Assembly (NCBI GenBank): GCA_964601765.1 | Contig: CAZROR010000035.1 | Coordinates: 1-16,644 of the forward strand | Source: SZUA-181 sp964601765 | Lineage (GTDB): Bacteria > Pseudomonadota > Zetaproteobacteria > Mariprofundales > Mariprofundaceae | Length of the DNA stretch: 16,644 nucleotides | Direction of reading: 5' to 3' | Part shown: in pieces, positions 6,662 to 13,730 of the stretch | Position numbering within the stretch: position 1 is the stretch's first letter | How the letters are laid out: each line of letters starts with the position of its first letter | Notes under the pieces: model-generated | Seen by the model: the letters and a program-made list of their open reading frames with translations, nothing else | The model's database searches: none | What the model was told of the DNA's origin: nothing | Made by a program: the position numbers and the translations under genes

Positions 6662-6674
6662 GCGCAAGCTTATA

Positions 6675-6704
6675 GGGCAGCCCGTTGGTGGGCTGCCCTT
6701 TCTG
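6675..6704 (+). terminator. Rho-independent terminator of the RRM gene
   Basis: A perfect nine-base stem, GGGCAGCCC (6675-6683) and GGGCTGCCC (6690-6698), has loop GTTGGT and is followed by TTTCTG and a second T-rich patch. It lies 13 bases after the RRM stop. It may also serve the convergent minus-strand ThiE-like transcript, though the opposite side lacks a clear T-run. Confidence 0.85.
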
Positions 6705-6728
6705 CCTTTCCTGAAGCTGCGCTGACAG

Positions 6729-7352
6729 CTATGCCTGCGCGGCGTCGCCTGTCTGGGCGAGCCGCCTTGCGGCAGCCTCAGGGTCTTTTGCGTCCAGCAG
6801 GGAGCTGATTACCGCTATGCCATAGCCGGCCAGTCTGTGCCGGTTTTCAACGGAAATACCACCCAGTGCCACGACAGGAATGGGTGAATCTTTTGCCATG
6901 GCCATGAAACGCTCGGCGCCAAGATGTGGTGCGCCGACGTGACTTCGGGTCGGGAACACGGGTGACAGCAGCGCAAAATCGGCGCCACTTTCCGCGGCTG
7001 CGTTTAGTTCATGCCTGTGGTGGCAGGACGCGGAAAAACACATCGGCACATCAGCCAGCCATTGTCGCATGGCCGGGATGTCAGGGATGGCTGTGGCAGC
7101 GACATGTACGCCATCAGCCCCCACGGCGCGTGCCACATCGGCCTGCGTATGAATGATGAGCCTGGCGCCGTGGTCACGGGTGAGCACCCGTAACTGTGCG
7201 CTGAGGGCCAGCAACTTGGCGCTGGACAGATGCTTTTCTCGCACCAGCATCGTATCGACACCGCCTTTCAGGGCTGATTCCACTACAGTGAAAAAGCGCT
7301 CACCCTCCAGGCGTGCGCTGTCGGTAATCAGAATGAGACGGGGAATATCCAA
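6729..7352 (-). CDS. ThiE-like TIM-barrel protein, probably not a canonical thiamine phosphate synthase
   Basis: A 207-residue TIM barrel of the thiamine phosphate synthase/TenI superfamily. It opens PRLILITD and carries VREKHLSS (37-44), ARAVGADGVHVAA (74-86), SPVFPTRSHVGAPHLG (130-145) and VALGGIS (161-167). Residues used by ThiE are changed: the Q of QLREK is V, the metal-site 'ND' is HT (69-70), and the Lys of the 'PT.TK' loop is replaced (PTRSH). The 'SASCHHRHEL...GADFALLSPVFPTRSH.GAP.LG' stretch is closest in style to the ThiE-like C-terminal domain fused to MutT/Nudix proteins in proteobacteria, here without the Nudix part. The only suitable start is TTG 7352 (MDIPRLILITD). The coupled ATG at 7360 is out of frame. 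It is co-transcribed with the DUF2782 gene. Function uncertain. Confidence 0.7.
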   Translation of the reverse strand: MDIPRLILITDSARLEGERFFTVVESALKGGVDTMLVREKHLSSAKLLALSAQLRVLTRDHGARLIIHTQADVARAVGADGVHVAATAIPDIPAMRQWLADVPMCFSASCHHRHELNAAAESGADFALLSPVFPTRSHVGAPHLGAERFMAMAKDSPIPVVALGGISVENRHRLAGYGIAVISSLLDAKDPEAAARRLAQTGDAAQA

Positions 7353-7359
7353 ATAAACA

Positions 7360-7770
7360 TCAGAATCGCTGGATCACCCACATGGGCGGTGATATCCGCT
7401 TGTACCTGCCAGGCAGTCTCCGGTCAAAGATGCCATCTCCGTTAGTATCATAAAGGTAATAGGCGGGCAGTCCGCCACCCGGGTCTACGCGCACCATGTA
7501 TACACGACCCTTCATAGAATATTCACGAATAGTGATGCCATCCTTGCGCTTGTAAGAGCGTACCTCCACGCCCTCGCCCGACTTTGGGCCTCTGAGCTCT
7601 TCGTGCAGGTTCAGCTTCTCTTCGGTCTGCGATCCAGCCTCCCTGGCTTGGGGTGCTTCATGGATTTCACTTGGTGGTGCCATGACAGGTCTGTCATCAT
7701 CGATCGATGCGGCAGCTGCCGGTGTGCTGGCAAACAGCAACAAGGCGGTGAACAGCACAAAAAACTTCAT
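7360..7770 (-). CDS. DUF2782 family exported protein
   Basis: A 136-residue protein with a signal peptide (MKFFVLFTALLLFASTPAAA, cleaved near A20-A21). A low-complexity, charged linker spans about 22-65. The conserved domain reads VRSYKRKDGITIREYSMKGR, then YMVRVDPGGGLPAYYLYDTNGDGIFDRRLPG and PPMWVIQRF. The 'V.P..G.PYYL.D.DGDG.F....' and terminal 'P.WV...' pattern is that of DUF2782 (PF11191), a gammaproteobacterial family without known function that is often encoded near polA. Here its partner is the ThiE-like gene, whose coding region begins seven bases after its stop. The 149-base gap upstream, shared with the Yip1-like gene, has a small CGGG-AAAA-GCCCG hairpin and no convincing promoter on either strand. 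Confidence 0.8.
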   Translation of the reverse strand: MKFFVLFTALLLFASTPAAAASIDDDRPVMAPPSEIHEAPQAREAGSQTEEKLNLHEELRGPKSGEGVEVRSYKRKDGITIREYSMKGRVYMVRVDPGGGLPAYYLYDTNGDGIFDRRLPGRYKRISPPMWVIQRF

Positions 7771-7919
7771 ACGCTCAGTATAGCCCCGGTAGGTGCGATA
7801 TGCAGCATCAAAATACAGGGGAGCAACTTCCTGTCTAGGTTTACCTTATCGGGAAAAGCCCGAGCCAGGGTTCTCAGTAGTAGTTGTTGCGGTTACGATG
7901 GCTGTCAATGGAGGAAAAC

Positions 7920-8501
7920 ATGCCGGTCTATTTTTCCAGTGAACGTGTAGGGGAAACACTGGTCGGTGCCACGCGGGACGTATTCGTTTCACCGGTCCGG
8001 TTTTTTGAAGCGATGCCTGCAGCCACGGATTACAGGAACAGCCTTGTACTGCTCAGTATCTATCTGGCTGTACCGGCGCTGATACTCAGCCTGTTCAGTG
8101 GCATTGTCACGATTGTCTTCATTCTGCCATCCACGCTGGTTTTCGGTATTTTCACGACCTGGTCATGGGCCTGGTATCTGGCCTGGGCAAGCCGTGTGTT
8201 CTGTAAGGCGGAGCTGGGTACGGCCGGTGCCTTCCAGATTTGTGCTTATAGCTCGGCCCCGTTTTTGCTGTTCTGGGTGCCCGTGTTCGGGGTTGTTGCG
8301 TATGTCTGGAGCCTTTATCTGAACTGGCAGGGACTGGTGTCGCACGCGCGCATTGGTGGCGGTGCTGCCCTGATGTTCATTCTTGCCGCCTTTGTCATTT
8401 TCGGTCTGCTCTTGATTGTACTTGTGCTGCTCCTTATCAGGCTTGCTTCAGACTCGGGAGTGTCACTGCCGGAGATGATGTCCGCGTATATCAGCGCCTG
8501 A
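7920..8501 (+). CDS. Yip1-domain inner-membrane protein
   Basis: A 193-residue integral membrane protein that fits the Yip1 domain family. An amphipathic N-terminal part (SSERVGETLVGATRDVFVSPVRFFEAMPAATDYRNSLVLL) precedes five hydrophobic segments. The phrases 'SPVRFFEAMP' and 'ICAYSSAPFLLFWVPVFGVVAYVWSLYLNWQGL' are characteristic. The frame is open from 7884, but ATG 7920 is preferred because GGAGG lies five bases before it. Bacterial members have no firm function. The last 11 bases overlap the end of the convergent Smr gene. It is a single-gene unit. Confidence 0.75.
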   Translation: MPVYFSSERVGETLVGATRDVFVSPVRFFEAMPAATDYRNSLVLLSIYLAVPALILSLFSGIVTIVFILPSTLVFGIFTTWSWAWYLAWASRVFCKAELGTAGAFQICAYSSAPFLLFWVPVFGVVAYVWSLYLNWQGLVSHARIGGGAALMFILAAFVIFGLLLIVLVLLLIRLASDSGVSLPEMMSAYISA

Positions 8502-9000
8502 CTCTGCGCAGCAAGACCAGGCAGGCACCGCCCGCTGTCCCCGGTCGGGGAATTACTGCCAGCACATGGCCTGTAAACGGACCTTCCCTGAGCCAGTCGT
8601 ATACCGCCTTTTTCAGCACCGGCTTTCCATCGCTGGAGTGCATGCCTCGGCCATGAACGAGGCACAGGACGCGCCAGCTCCTGGCCAGGGCATCATACAT
8701 ACAGTCGCTCATGGCGGTATAGGCCTGTTCCCGGCTCATGCCGTGCAGGTCGAGCTCAACGTCCACACCGGGACGACCGGCAGCAAGCCGGCGCAGCCGT
8801 TCCCGGGATACGCCAGGGTCCTTCAGAACCCAGGCAGCAGTGGCTTCCAGACTACTGACTGTGGAGGGTGGTGACGGTGGAACGTCTGCTTTGGGCAGAG
8901 GGGAAGGCCGATGGCCAGGCTTGCCGGTGGCCATACGGGGCTCGGTGCGTATTTTCCGAACGCCACGCATGGCTTGTTCAAAGAGTGTATCTTCGTCCAT
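8491..9000 (-). CDS. Smr-domain protein (putative nuclease or nicking protein)
   Basis: A 169-residue protein with an Smr (small MutS-related) domain in its second half. Motif 1 is LDLHGM (83-88). Motif 2 is VHGRGMHSSDGKPVLKKAV (115-133), where HGRG corresponds to the HGxG of Smr nucleases. The end GGACLVLLRR (157-166) completes the domain. The N-terminal 75 residues are charged and proline-rich, as in SmrA/SmrB-type proteins. Members cleave or nick nucleic acids; E. coli SmrB cleaves mRNA at collided ribosomes. Which role applies here is unknown. It is the last gene of the miaB operon, starting three bases after the gpsA stop. Confidence 0.85.
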   Translation of the reverse strand: MDEDTLFEQAMRGVRKIRTEPRMATGKPGHRPSPLPKADVPPSPPSTVSSLEATAAWVLKDPGVSRERLRRLAAGRPGVDVELDLHGMSREQAYTAMSDCMYDALARSWRVLCLVHGRGMHSSDGKPVLKKAVYDWLREGPFTGHVLAVIPRPGTAGGACLVLLRRVRR

Positions 9001-9003
9001 GGC

Positions 9004-9993
9004 TCAAAATTCGGGTCGTGGTGGCCGTGCGAGCAGGGCCTGCACGGCTGCCATGGGTGCAAGCCGGCCACTGATGACCTCGTGTACAGCACGCATAATT
9101 GGAATATCCACACTGTGTCTGTCGGCAAGCTGACATACGGCCGCAGCCGTGCGCTCCCCTTCAACAACCTGTCCCACCTGCCGCCTGGCCTCAACCACAT
9201 CCATGCCACGCGCCAGCGCCATGCCGAAGCGGCGGTTACGTGACAGCTCACCCGTGCAGGTCAGCACGAGATCGCCCAGGCCGGACAGGCCGTGAATCGT
9301 CTCAGGCCGCGCGCCGCAAGCCTCGGCCAGCCGGGACATTTCCGGCAGGCCACGCGTAATCAGGGCGGCGATAGCATTGTGGCCGAGGTTCAGACCGACA
9401 GTAATACCAGCCGCAATAGCGATGACATTTTTCAGTGCACCACCCATGGCTACGCCGGTTACGTCCGTGCACGTATAAATGCGCAGCGTCGTGTGCTCAA
9501 ACAGCCTGGCCGTCCGCTCCGCCAGCGTTGTGTTTTGTGCCGCCAGTGTCAGCGCGGTAGGCAGCCCGCGTGCCACTTCGGGAGCAAAGGAAGGGCCGGA
9601 CAATACGGCCACGCGGCCCATGTCTGCAATGCGGGAAAGCATTTCATCCGTCCGCTCCAGCGTATCCGGGTGCAGCCCTTTGCAGGCTGCAATCAGTGGG
9701 CTGCTTGTATGTAATGAAAGGTGCTGCACGTGTGCTTCTGCCGCCGCACATGGCAGGGCAATGACAACGGCGGCACTGCCCGAGGCGGCTTCAACGGCAT
9801 CAGCGCTGACAGTCAGCGAATCCGGAAAGCGCAGGCCGGGCAGGTAGGTGGTGTTTTCGCGCATTCGCTGCATGCTGGCGGCCTTTGCCTCGTCGCGGGC
9901 GACGAGCCTCACCGCACGTTCGCCCTGGGCCAGAACAATGGCCAGTGCCGTTCCCCAGGATCCGGCACCAAGCACGCAAAGCGGCCTGCTCAT
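9004..9993 (-). CDS. gpsA: NAD(P)-dependent glycerol-3-phosphate dehydrogenase
   Basis: It reduces dihydroxyacetone phosphate to sn-glycerol-3-phosphate, the backbone for phospholipids, in the cytoplasm. The 329-residue length is standard. The Rossmann loop GAGSWGTALA is at 9-18. SGPSFAPEVA, the catalytic-lysine segment GGALKNVIAIAAG, HNAIAALITRG and GLSGLGDLVLTCTG follow in the normal order. The frame stays open upstream to 10278 inside lnt, but ATG 9993 begins MSRPLCVLGAGSWG and overlaps the lnt stop as ATGA, so it is the true start. Downstream, the Smr gene follows after three bases. Placing gpsA at the end of an lnt operon couples phospholipid backbone synthesis with an enzyme that uses phospholipids as acyl donors. 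Confidence 0.97.
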   Translation of the reverse strand: MSRPLCVLGAGSWGTALAIVLAQGERAVRLVARDEAKAASMQRMRENTTYLPGLRFPDSLTVSADAVEAASGSAAVVIALPCAAAEAHVQHLSLHTSSPLIAACKGLHPDTLERTDEMLSRIADMGRVAVLSGPSFAPEVARGLPTALTLAAQNTTLAERTARLFEHTTLRIYTCTDVTGVAMGGALKNVIAIAAGITVGLNLGHNAIAALITRGLPEMSRLAEACGARPETIHGLSGLGDLVLTCTGELSRNRRFGMALARGMDVVEARRQVGQVVEGERTAAAVCQLADRHSVDIPIMRAVHEVISGRLAPMAAVQALLARPPRPEF

Positions 9994-11441
9994 TGCTGCC
10001 GGCTCCGCAGCCACAGGCAGGCGAACACGGGTAGCAGCAGCGCCATCATGGGCCAGTTGCCCCAGCGCTGATATGGCGTGACAATACTGGAGGCTTGGAA
10101 TATGCCGTAGACGGTGCGCTGTGAAAACCACGGCACACTTGCCGTGATCCTGCCGTTTGGCGCGATGATGGCAGAGATGCCGGTGTTGGCCGCTCTGAGC
10201 AGGTAGCGCCCCGTTTCCACGGCGCGCATACGGGCGGACTGAAAATGCTGCCAGCCCGCCGGTGAGTGGCCATACCATGCATCGTTGGTCACATTGACCA
10301 GCACATCGGCGCCGGCGTCAACGCGGGCGCGTGCCTGTTCCGGGAAAATGTCCTCGTAGCACACGAGGGAACCATAGCGAACGCCCCGCGCGGACAATAG
10401 CCCCGGATCGCTGGCCGGGCGGAAATCGGCAATGTTCGGCACCAGTGCGTGCAGGAATGGTATCCACGCCGGCACGTATTCTCCGAACGGAACCAGGTGC
10501 TGCTTGCCGGCAAACCCGCGCCCACCCTTGTCCGGGTCAAACAGAAACACGCCGTTTTGCGCCTGCCGACCTTCCGGCAGGCGTCTGATGCCGCCGAACA
10601 GCACCGGCACCGACCACGCACGCATCTGCCTGTCCAGCCAGTGGTCCCAACCGGGCATGTCGGAGAGGAAGAAGGGCACAGCGGCCTCCGGCCAGATGAT
10701 AAGCTCGCTGTGCGCGGCAGCCTTCGCCGAGGCGCTGACATAGCGCTGCATGGTCTCGTTCAGGAAGGCGGCATCCCATTTTTTGTCCTGTGGAATGTTG
10801 GCCTGGATCAGCGCCACACGATGTATCTTGCCATCTGCAGCGGGAGGTGCCGGGGCCAGCATGAACAGCGCCAGGCTGACGGCAAGCCCCGCCAGCGCCG
10901 GTCGCCGGCTGCCGGATTGGGTAACGAGATACAGGCCGGCAGCTGCCAGTGCCGGCAGCACGGCTATGCCATAAACGCCGAACCATGTCGCCCAGCCGAT
11001 GGCAGGCGTATCCAGCAGCAGGTTGCCGATGGGTGTCCAGGGCAGGCCCGTGAACAACCAGCCGCGCAACCACTCGATACCCGCCACAGCAGCGGGGAAC
11101 ACGGCCAGCTGCCACGCGCCGGTGCCGGCAAGCCGGAAGGATGCCCAGGCCAGCAGGGCAGGGAAGCAGGCAAGCACCGCCCCGACCAGGGCGACGGCCA
11201 ACACAGCAAACGCATATGCAATATCGCCATAGGTGTGCAGGGTGTCGACAAGCCACCATGCCCCCAGGCCGAACCAGCCGAGGCCAAAGGCAAATCCACA
11301 CCAGCCGGCGTGTCCGCGCATGAACAGATACAGCCAGCCGGCCAGGACAGGCACGACCAGCCATGGCAGATCGTATGGTGAGAAGGCGAAGGGCATGATT
11401 CCGCCCAGCAGCAGCGACAGCAACAGCCGCCGCCAGGGCAT
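9990..11441 (-). CDS. lnt: Apolipoprotein N-acyltransferase
   Basis: It transfers an acyl chain from phospholipid to the N-terminal cysteine of apolipoproteins in the inner membrane, the last step of lipoprotein maturation. The 483-residue protein has an N-terminal membrane region (about 5-195, with several hydrophobic segments) and a periplasmic nitrilase-like domain. The catalytic triad is visible: E252 in WPEAAVPF, K313 in GKQHLVPFGEY and C361 in VCYEDIFP. A final hydrophobic segment ends the protein. The frame is open to 11666 inside corC, but ATG 11441 (MPWRRLLLSLLLGG) gives a normal N-terminus 19 bases after the corC stop. The stop overlaps the gpsA ATG. Confidence 0.96.
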   Translation of the reverse strand: MPWRRLLLSLLLGGIMPFAFSPYDLPWLVVPVLAGWLYLFMRGHAGWCGFAFGLGWFGLGAWWLVDTLHTYGDIAYAFAVLAVALVGAVLACFPALLAWASFRLAGTGAWQLAVFPAAVAGIEWLRGWLFTGLPWTPIGNLLLDTPAIGWATWFGVYGIAVLPALAAAGLYLVTQSGSRRPALAGLAVSLALFMLAPAPPAADGKIHRVALIQANIPQDKKWDAAFLNETMQRYVSASAKAAAHSELIIWPEAAVPFFLSDMPGWDHWLDRQMRAWSVPVLFGGIRRLPEGRQAQNGVFLFDPDKGGRGFAGKQHLVPFGEYVPAWIPFLHALVPNIADFRPASDPGLLSARGVRYGSLVCYEDIFPEQARARVDAGADVLVNVTNDAWYGHSPAGWQHFQSARMRAVETGRYLLRAANTGISAIIAPNGRITASVPWFSQRTVYGIFQASSIVTPYQRWGNWPMMALLLPVFACLWLRSRQQ

Positions 11442-11460
11442 CTGCGCGACGGATGCCGAC

Positions 11461-12282
11461 TCAGGCGGCAGCGGTATCACCCTGTTCGATACGTACCTTG
11501 TGCAGCCGGCGGGGCGAGGCATCGAGGATGTGCACCGTAAGCCCGGCGATTTGCAGGCGCTCGCCGGATACGGGGATACGGCCTGCCTCGCTGCTGATAA
11601 GCCCGCCCACGGTGTCGAAATCCCCGCGCGGCAGGGAGCGGCCCAGGGCCTCTTCCAGCTCTTCAACGTGCATGCGTGCCAGCACGATCAGATCACCGTC
11701 ATCCTGCCGCACACATTCCTGTTCCTCACCGGCGTCCACGGACTCATCCATCGAGCCGACGATTTCGGAAAGCAGGTCGGACAGTGTGACAAGCCCCGCC
11801 GTGCCGCCGTATTCATCAAGCAGGATGGCCATATGGCTGCCGGCCTTCTGCATGCGCGACAGCAGGCCAAAGGCAAGCTGGGTCTCCGGTACCTTCGGAC
11901 ACGGGCGCAACAGCTCGTGCAGGCTTGGCGTCTGGTGGTTAGCCTGGGCAGAAAAGACATCCCAGGCATAGACAATGCCACGGATATGGTCGAGATCGCC
12001 CTCATACACGGGCAGGCGCGTGTGGCCGCTGTCCACAATACGGCGGGCAGCCTCATCCAGCGTCAGGCTGATTTCCATGGCCTGCATGTCCAACCGTGGC
12101 ACCATGACCTCGCGTGCCCTCAGGTCACTGAAATCAACCAGGCGTTCAAGCATCGTGCGCAGCTCATCGGACTGCACCGCCTCGGCACGGCCGATGAGCC
12201 GCAGCAGCTCCTGCTTGTCTTTCCCCGGCCGGAGCCTGTTCAACAGCATCTGCCTTGTTTTTCTGCGTAGTTGGTCAAGCAT
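11461..12282 (-). CDS. corC: CBS-domain protein CorC/YbeX (magnesium-cobalt efflux / ribosome-linked)
   Basis: A 273-residue soluble CorC (YbeX) protein. Two CBS domains follow 'DLRAREVMVPRLDM' (REVMVPR is the family signature), with RLPVYEGDLDHIRGIVYAWD in the first and MAILLDEYGGTAGLVTLSDLL in the second. The CorC_HlyC transporter-associated domain (about 200-265) carries DFDTVGGLI and GRIPVSGERL. It has been tied to Mg/Co efflux and, in E. coli, to ribosome maturation. The frame extends to 12417 inside ybeY, but ATG 12282 (MLDQLRRKTRQML) is the family start, with AGGAG about a dozen bases upstream and an 8-base overlap with ybeY. The charged N-terminus lacks membrane segments. Confidence 0.95.
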   Translation of the reverse strand: MLDQLRRKTRQMLLNRLRPGKDKQELLRLIGRAEAVQSDELRTMLERLVDFSDLRAREVMVPRLDMQAMEISLTLDEAARRIVDSGHTRLPVYEGDLDHIRGIVYAWDVFSAQANHQTPSLHELLRPCPKVPETQLAFGLLSRMQKAGSHMAILLDEYGGTAGLVTLSDLLSEIVGSMDESVDAGEEQECVRQDDGDLIVLARMHVEELEEALGRSLPRGDFDTVGGLISSEAGRIPVSGERLQIAGLTVHILDASPRRLHKVRIEQGDTAAA

Positions 12283-12754
12283 GGATGGGAACTGGCTCCT
12301 CCCCGGGATAGGGGTCATGCAGGCCAAGGGCACGCATGGCGCGGCGCTCCAGCTCACGCATGCGCGCCCTTTCCCCCGCCCCGGCATGGTCCAGGCCGAA
12401 GAGGTGCAGCGTTGCATGGATGATCAGGTGCATGGCGTGCGCATCGGCGGCAAGGCCAAGGCGGAGAGCCTCCTGCCGGACAAACGGCCAGGCCAGGATG
12501 ATATCGCCAAGCTCTGTTGTGTTGCCATCGGGTGCCGCCTGCGCCGGGAAAGCCAGCACATCGGTTTCCGCGTCATGCCCGAGCCACTGCCGGTTGAGCG
12601 CGCGCACGGCCGCATTGCCGGCGAAACGGATGCAGACCTCCACATCCCGATGTGCGCCCATGGCCCGGCAGGCGGTGGCAACGGCCGCCTGAACGCGGGC
12701 CGGCCCGGGCAGCCCGGTGTTATCGATATCATCATCAACGAGGGTTGTAATCAC
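12275..12754 (-). CDS. ybeY: Endoribonuclease YbeY
   Basis: A single-strand endoribonuclease needed for 16S rRNA 3'-end maturation and ribosome quality control. The protein has 159 residues. The zinc motif is HATLHLFGLDH (H113, H117, H123), matching the usual HGxLHLxGYDH with Ala for Gly and Leu for Tyr. ETDVLAFP (63-70) replaces the common TDVLSFP, and LGDIILAWP is the family 'GDI.I' segment. It starts at GTG 12754, which overlaps the phoH stop (GTGA), so it is coupled to phoH; no upstream ATG fits. Its end overlaps corC by eight bases. Confidence 0.95.
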   Translation of the reverse strand: MITTLVDDDIDNTGLPGPARVQAAVATACRAMGAHRDVEVCIRFAGNAAVRALNRQWLGHDAETDVLAFPAQAAPDGNTTELGDIILAWPFVRQEALRLGLAADAHAMHLIIHATLHLFGLDHAGAGERARMRELERRAMRALGLHDPYPGEEPVPIHA

Positions 12755-13728
12755 GTGTCGTTTGCTTCGGCCCGTTCATAGGCGGAGACGATGTGCTCCA
12801 CGAGCGGGTGGCGGATCACATCCCTGCCGCTCAGGCGGCATATGCCGATGTTCTCCACACCCTCCAGCACCTGCAGGGCGTGCAGCAGGCCACTGGCATG
12901 CTTGTGTTCGAGGTCTACCTGGGTGACATCACCGGTCACCACCATCTTCGAGGCAAAGCCAAGGCGTGTCAGAAACATCTTCATCTGGGCCCGCGTGGTG
13001 TTTTGCGCCTCATCGAGAATGACAAAGGCATCGCTCAGCGTGCGGCCACGCATGTAGGCCAGCGGTGCGATCTCGATGCGGCCCGACTCCATCATGGCGT
13101 TCATCTTGTCCAGACTGAGCATCTCGGCCAGTGCGTCGAACAGCGGCCGCAGATACGGGTCCACCTTTTGCTGCATGTCGCCGGGCAGGAAGCCGAGCCG
13201 CTCGCCTGCCTCGACGGCAGGCCGCGTCAGAATGATGCGTTCCACCTCGTGCGCGGAAAGCGCCGCCACCGCACTGGCCACGGCCAGATAGGTTTTCCCG
13301 GATCCTGCCGGGCCGATGGCAAGCGTCAGGGTGCATTGCCGGATGGTTTCCAGATAGCGGCGCTGATTGGGGGTTTTGCCCCGAATCCGGCGGCGTCCCG
13401 CGGAGAGTACAGCGTTGCCCTGCCCATCGGCCTCTGCCGTATCGGGTGCGCTGTCACGGCTGCTGCGCAGCACCTGTTCAACCTGTGCATCGGTCAGCCG
13501 CCCCTGCCCGGCCTGGTCGGCCAGCTGTCTCAGCGCGTGCACGGCAGCATCCGCCTTTTCGCCCGTCACGATCCAGTCGCCCGGCCGTCCCAGCAGGCTG
13601 ACATCGAAGTATGTCTCGATGCGATGCAGGATGCGGTTGCCGGCGCCGCACAGCAGTTGCAGCGCCTCATGATCAATATCATCGAGGCAAAGCGGCAGGC
13701 CGGCGGGCTGTTGCGCGCTTGCGTCCAA
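12751..13728 (-). CDS. phoH: PhoH-family ATPase (YbeZ)
   Basis: A 325-residue PhoH-like ATPase that partners YbeY in rRNA processing. The N-terminal 70 residues form a KH-like nucleic-acid-binding region (LQLLCGAGNRILHRIETYFD, DWIVTGE). The ATPase domain has TPNQRRYLETI, Walker A GPAGSGKT (139-146), LTRPAVEAGERLGFLPGD and Walker B FVILDEAQNTT (235-245), followed by MFLTRLGFASKMVVTGDVTQVDL. All motifs are intact. The start is TTG 13728, two bases after the miaB stop, because no ATG or GTG lies near the expected N-terminus. Downstream ybeY overlaps it. Confidence 0.95.
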   Translation of the reverse strand: MDASAQQPAGLPLCLDDIDHEALQLLCGAGNRILHRIETYFDVSLLGRPGDWIVTGEKADAAVHALRQLADQAGQGRLTDAQVEQVLRSSRDSAPDTAEADGQGNAVLSAGRRRIRGKTPNQRRYLETIRQCTLTLAIGPAGSGKTYLAVASAVAALSAHEVERIILTRPAVEAGERLGFLPGDMQQKVDPYLRPLFDALAEMLSLDKMNAMMESGRIEIAPLAYMRGRTLSDAFVILDEAQNTTRAQMKMFLTRLGFASKMVVTGDVTQVDLEHKHASGLLHALQVLEGVENIGICRLSGRDVIRHPLVEHIVSAYERAEANDT

Positions 13729-13730
13729 GA

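Noticed and set aside
9994..10278. A 95-residue N-terminal extension of gpsA
   Set aside because: It lies wholly within lnt, and the ATG at 9993 gives the normal GpsA N-terminus with an ATGA overlap.
11233..12270. A 345-codon plus-strand open frame opposite lnt and corC
   Set aside because: It is antisense to two clearly recognised genes, has biased composition rich in Gln, His and Arg, and shows no family features.
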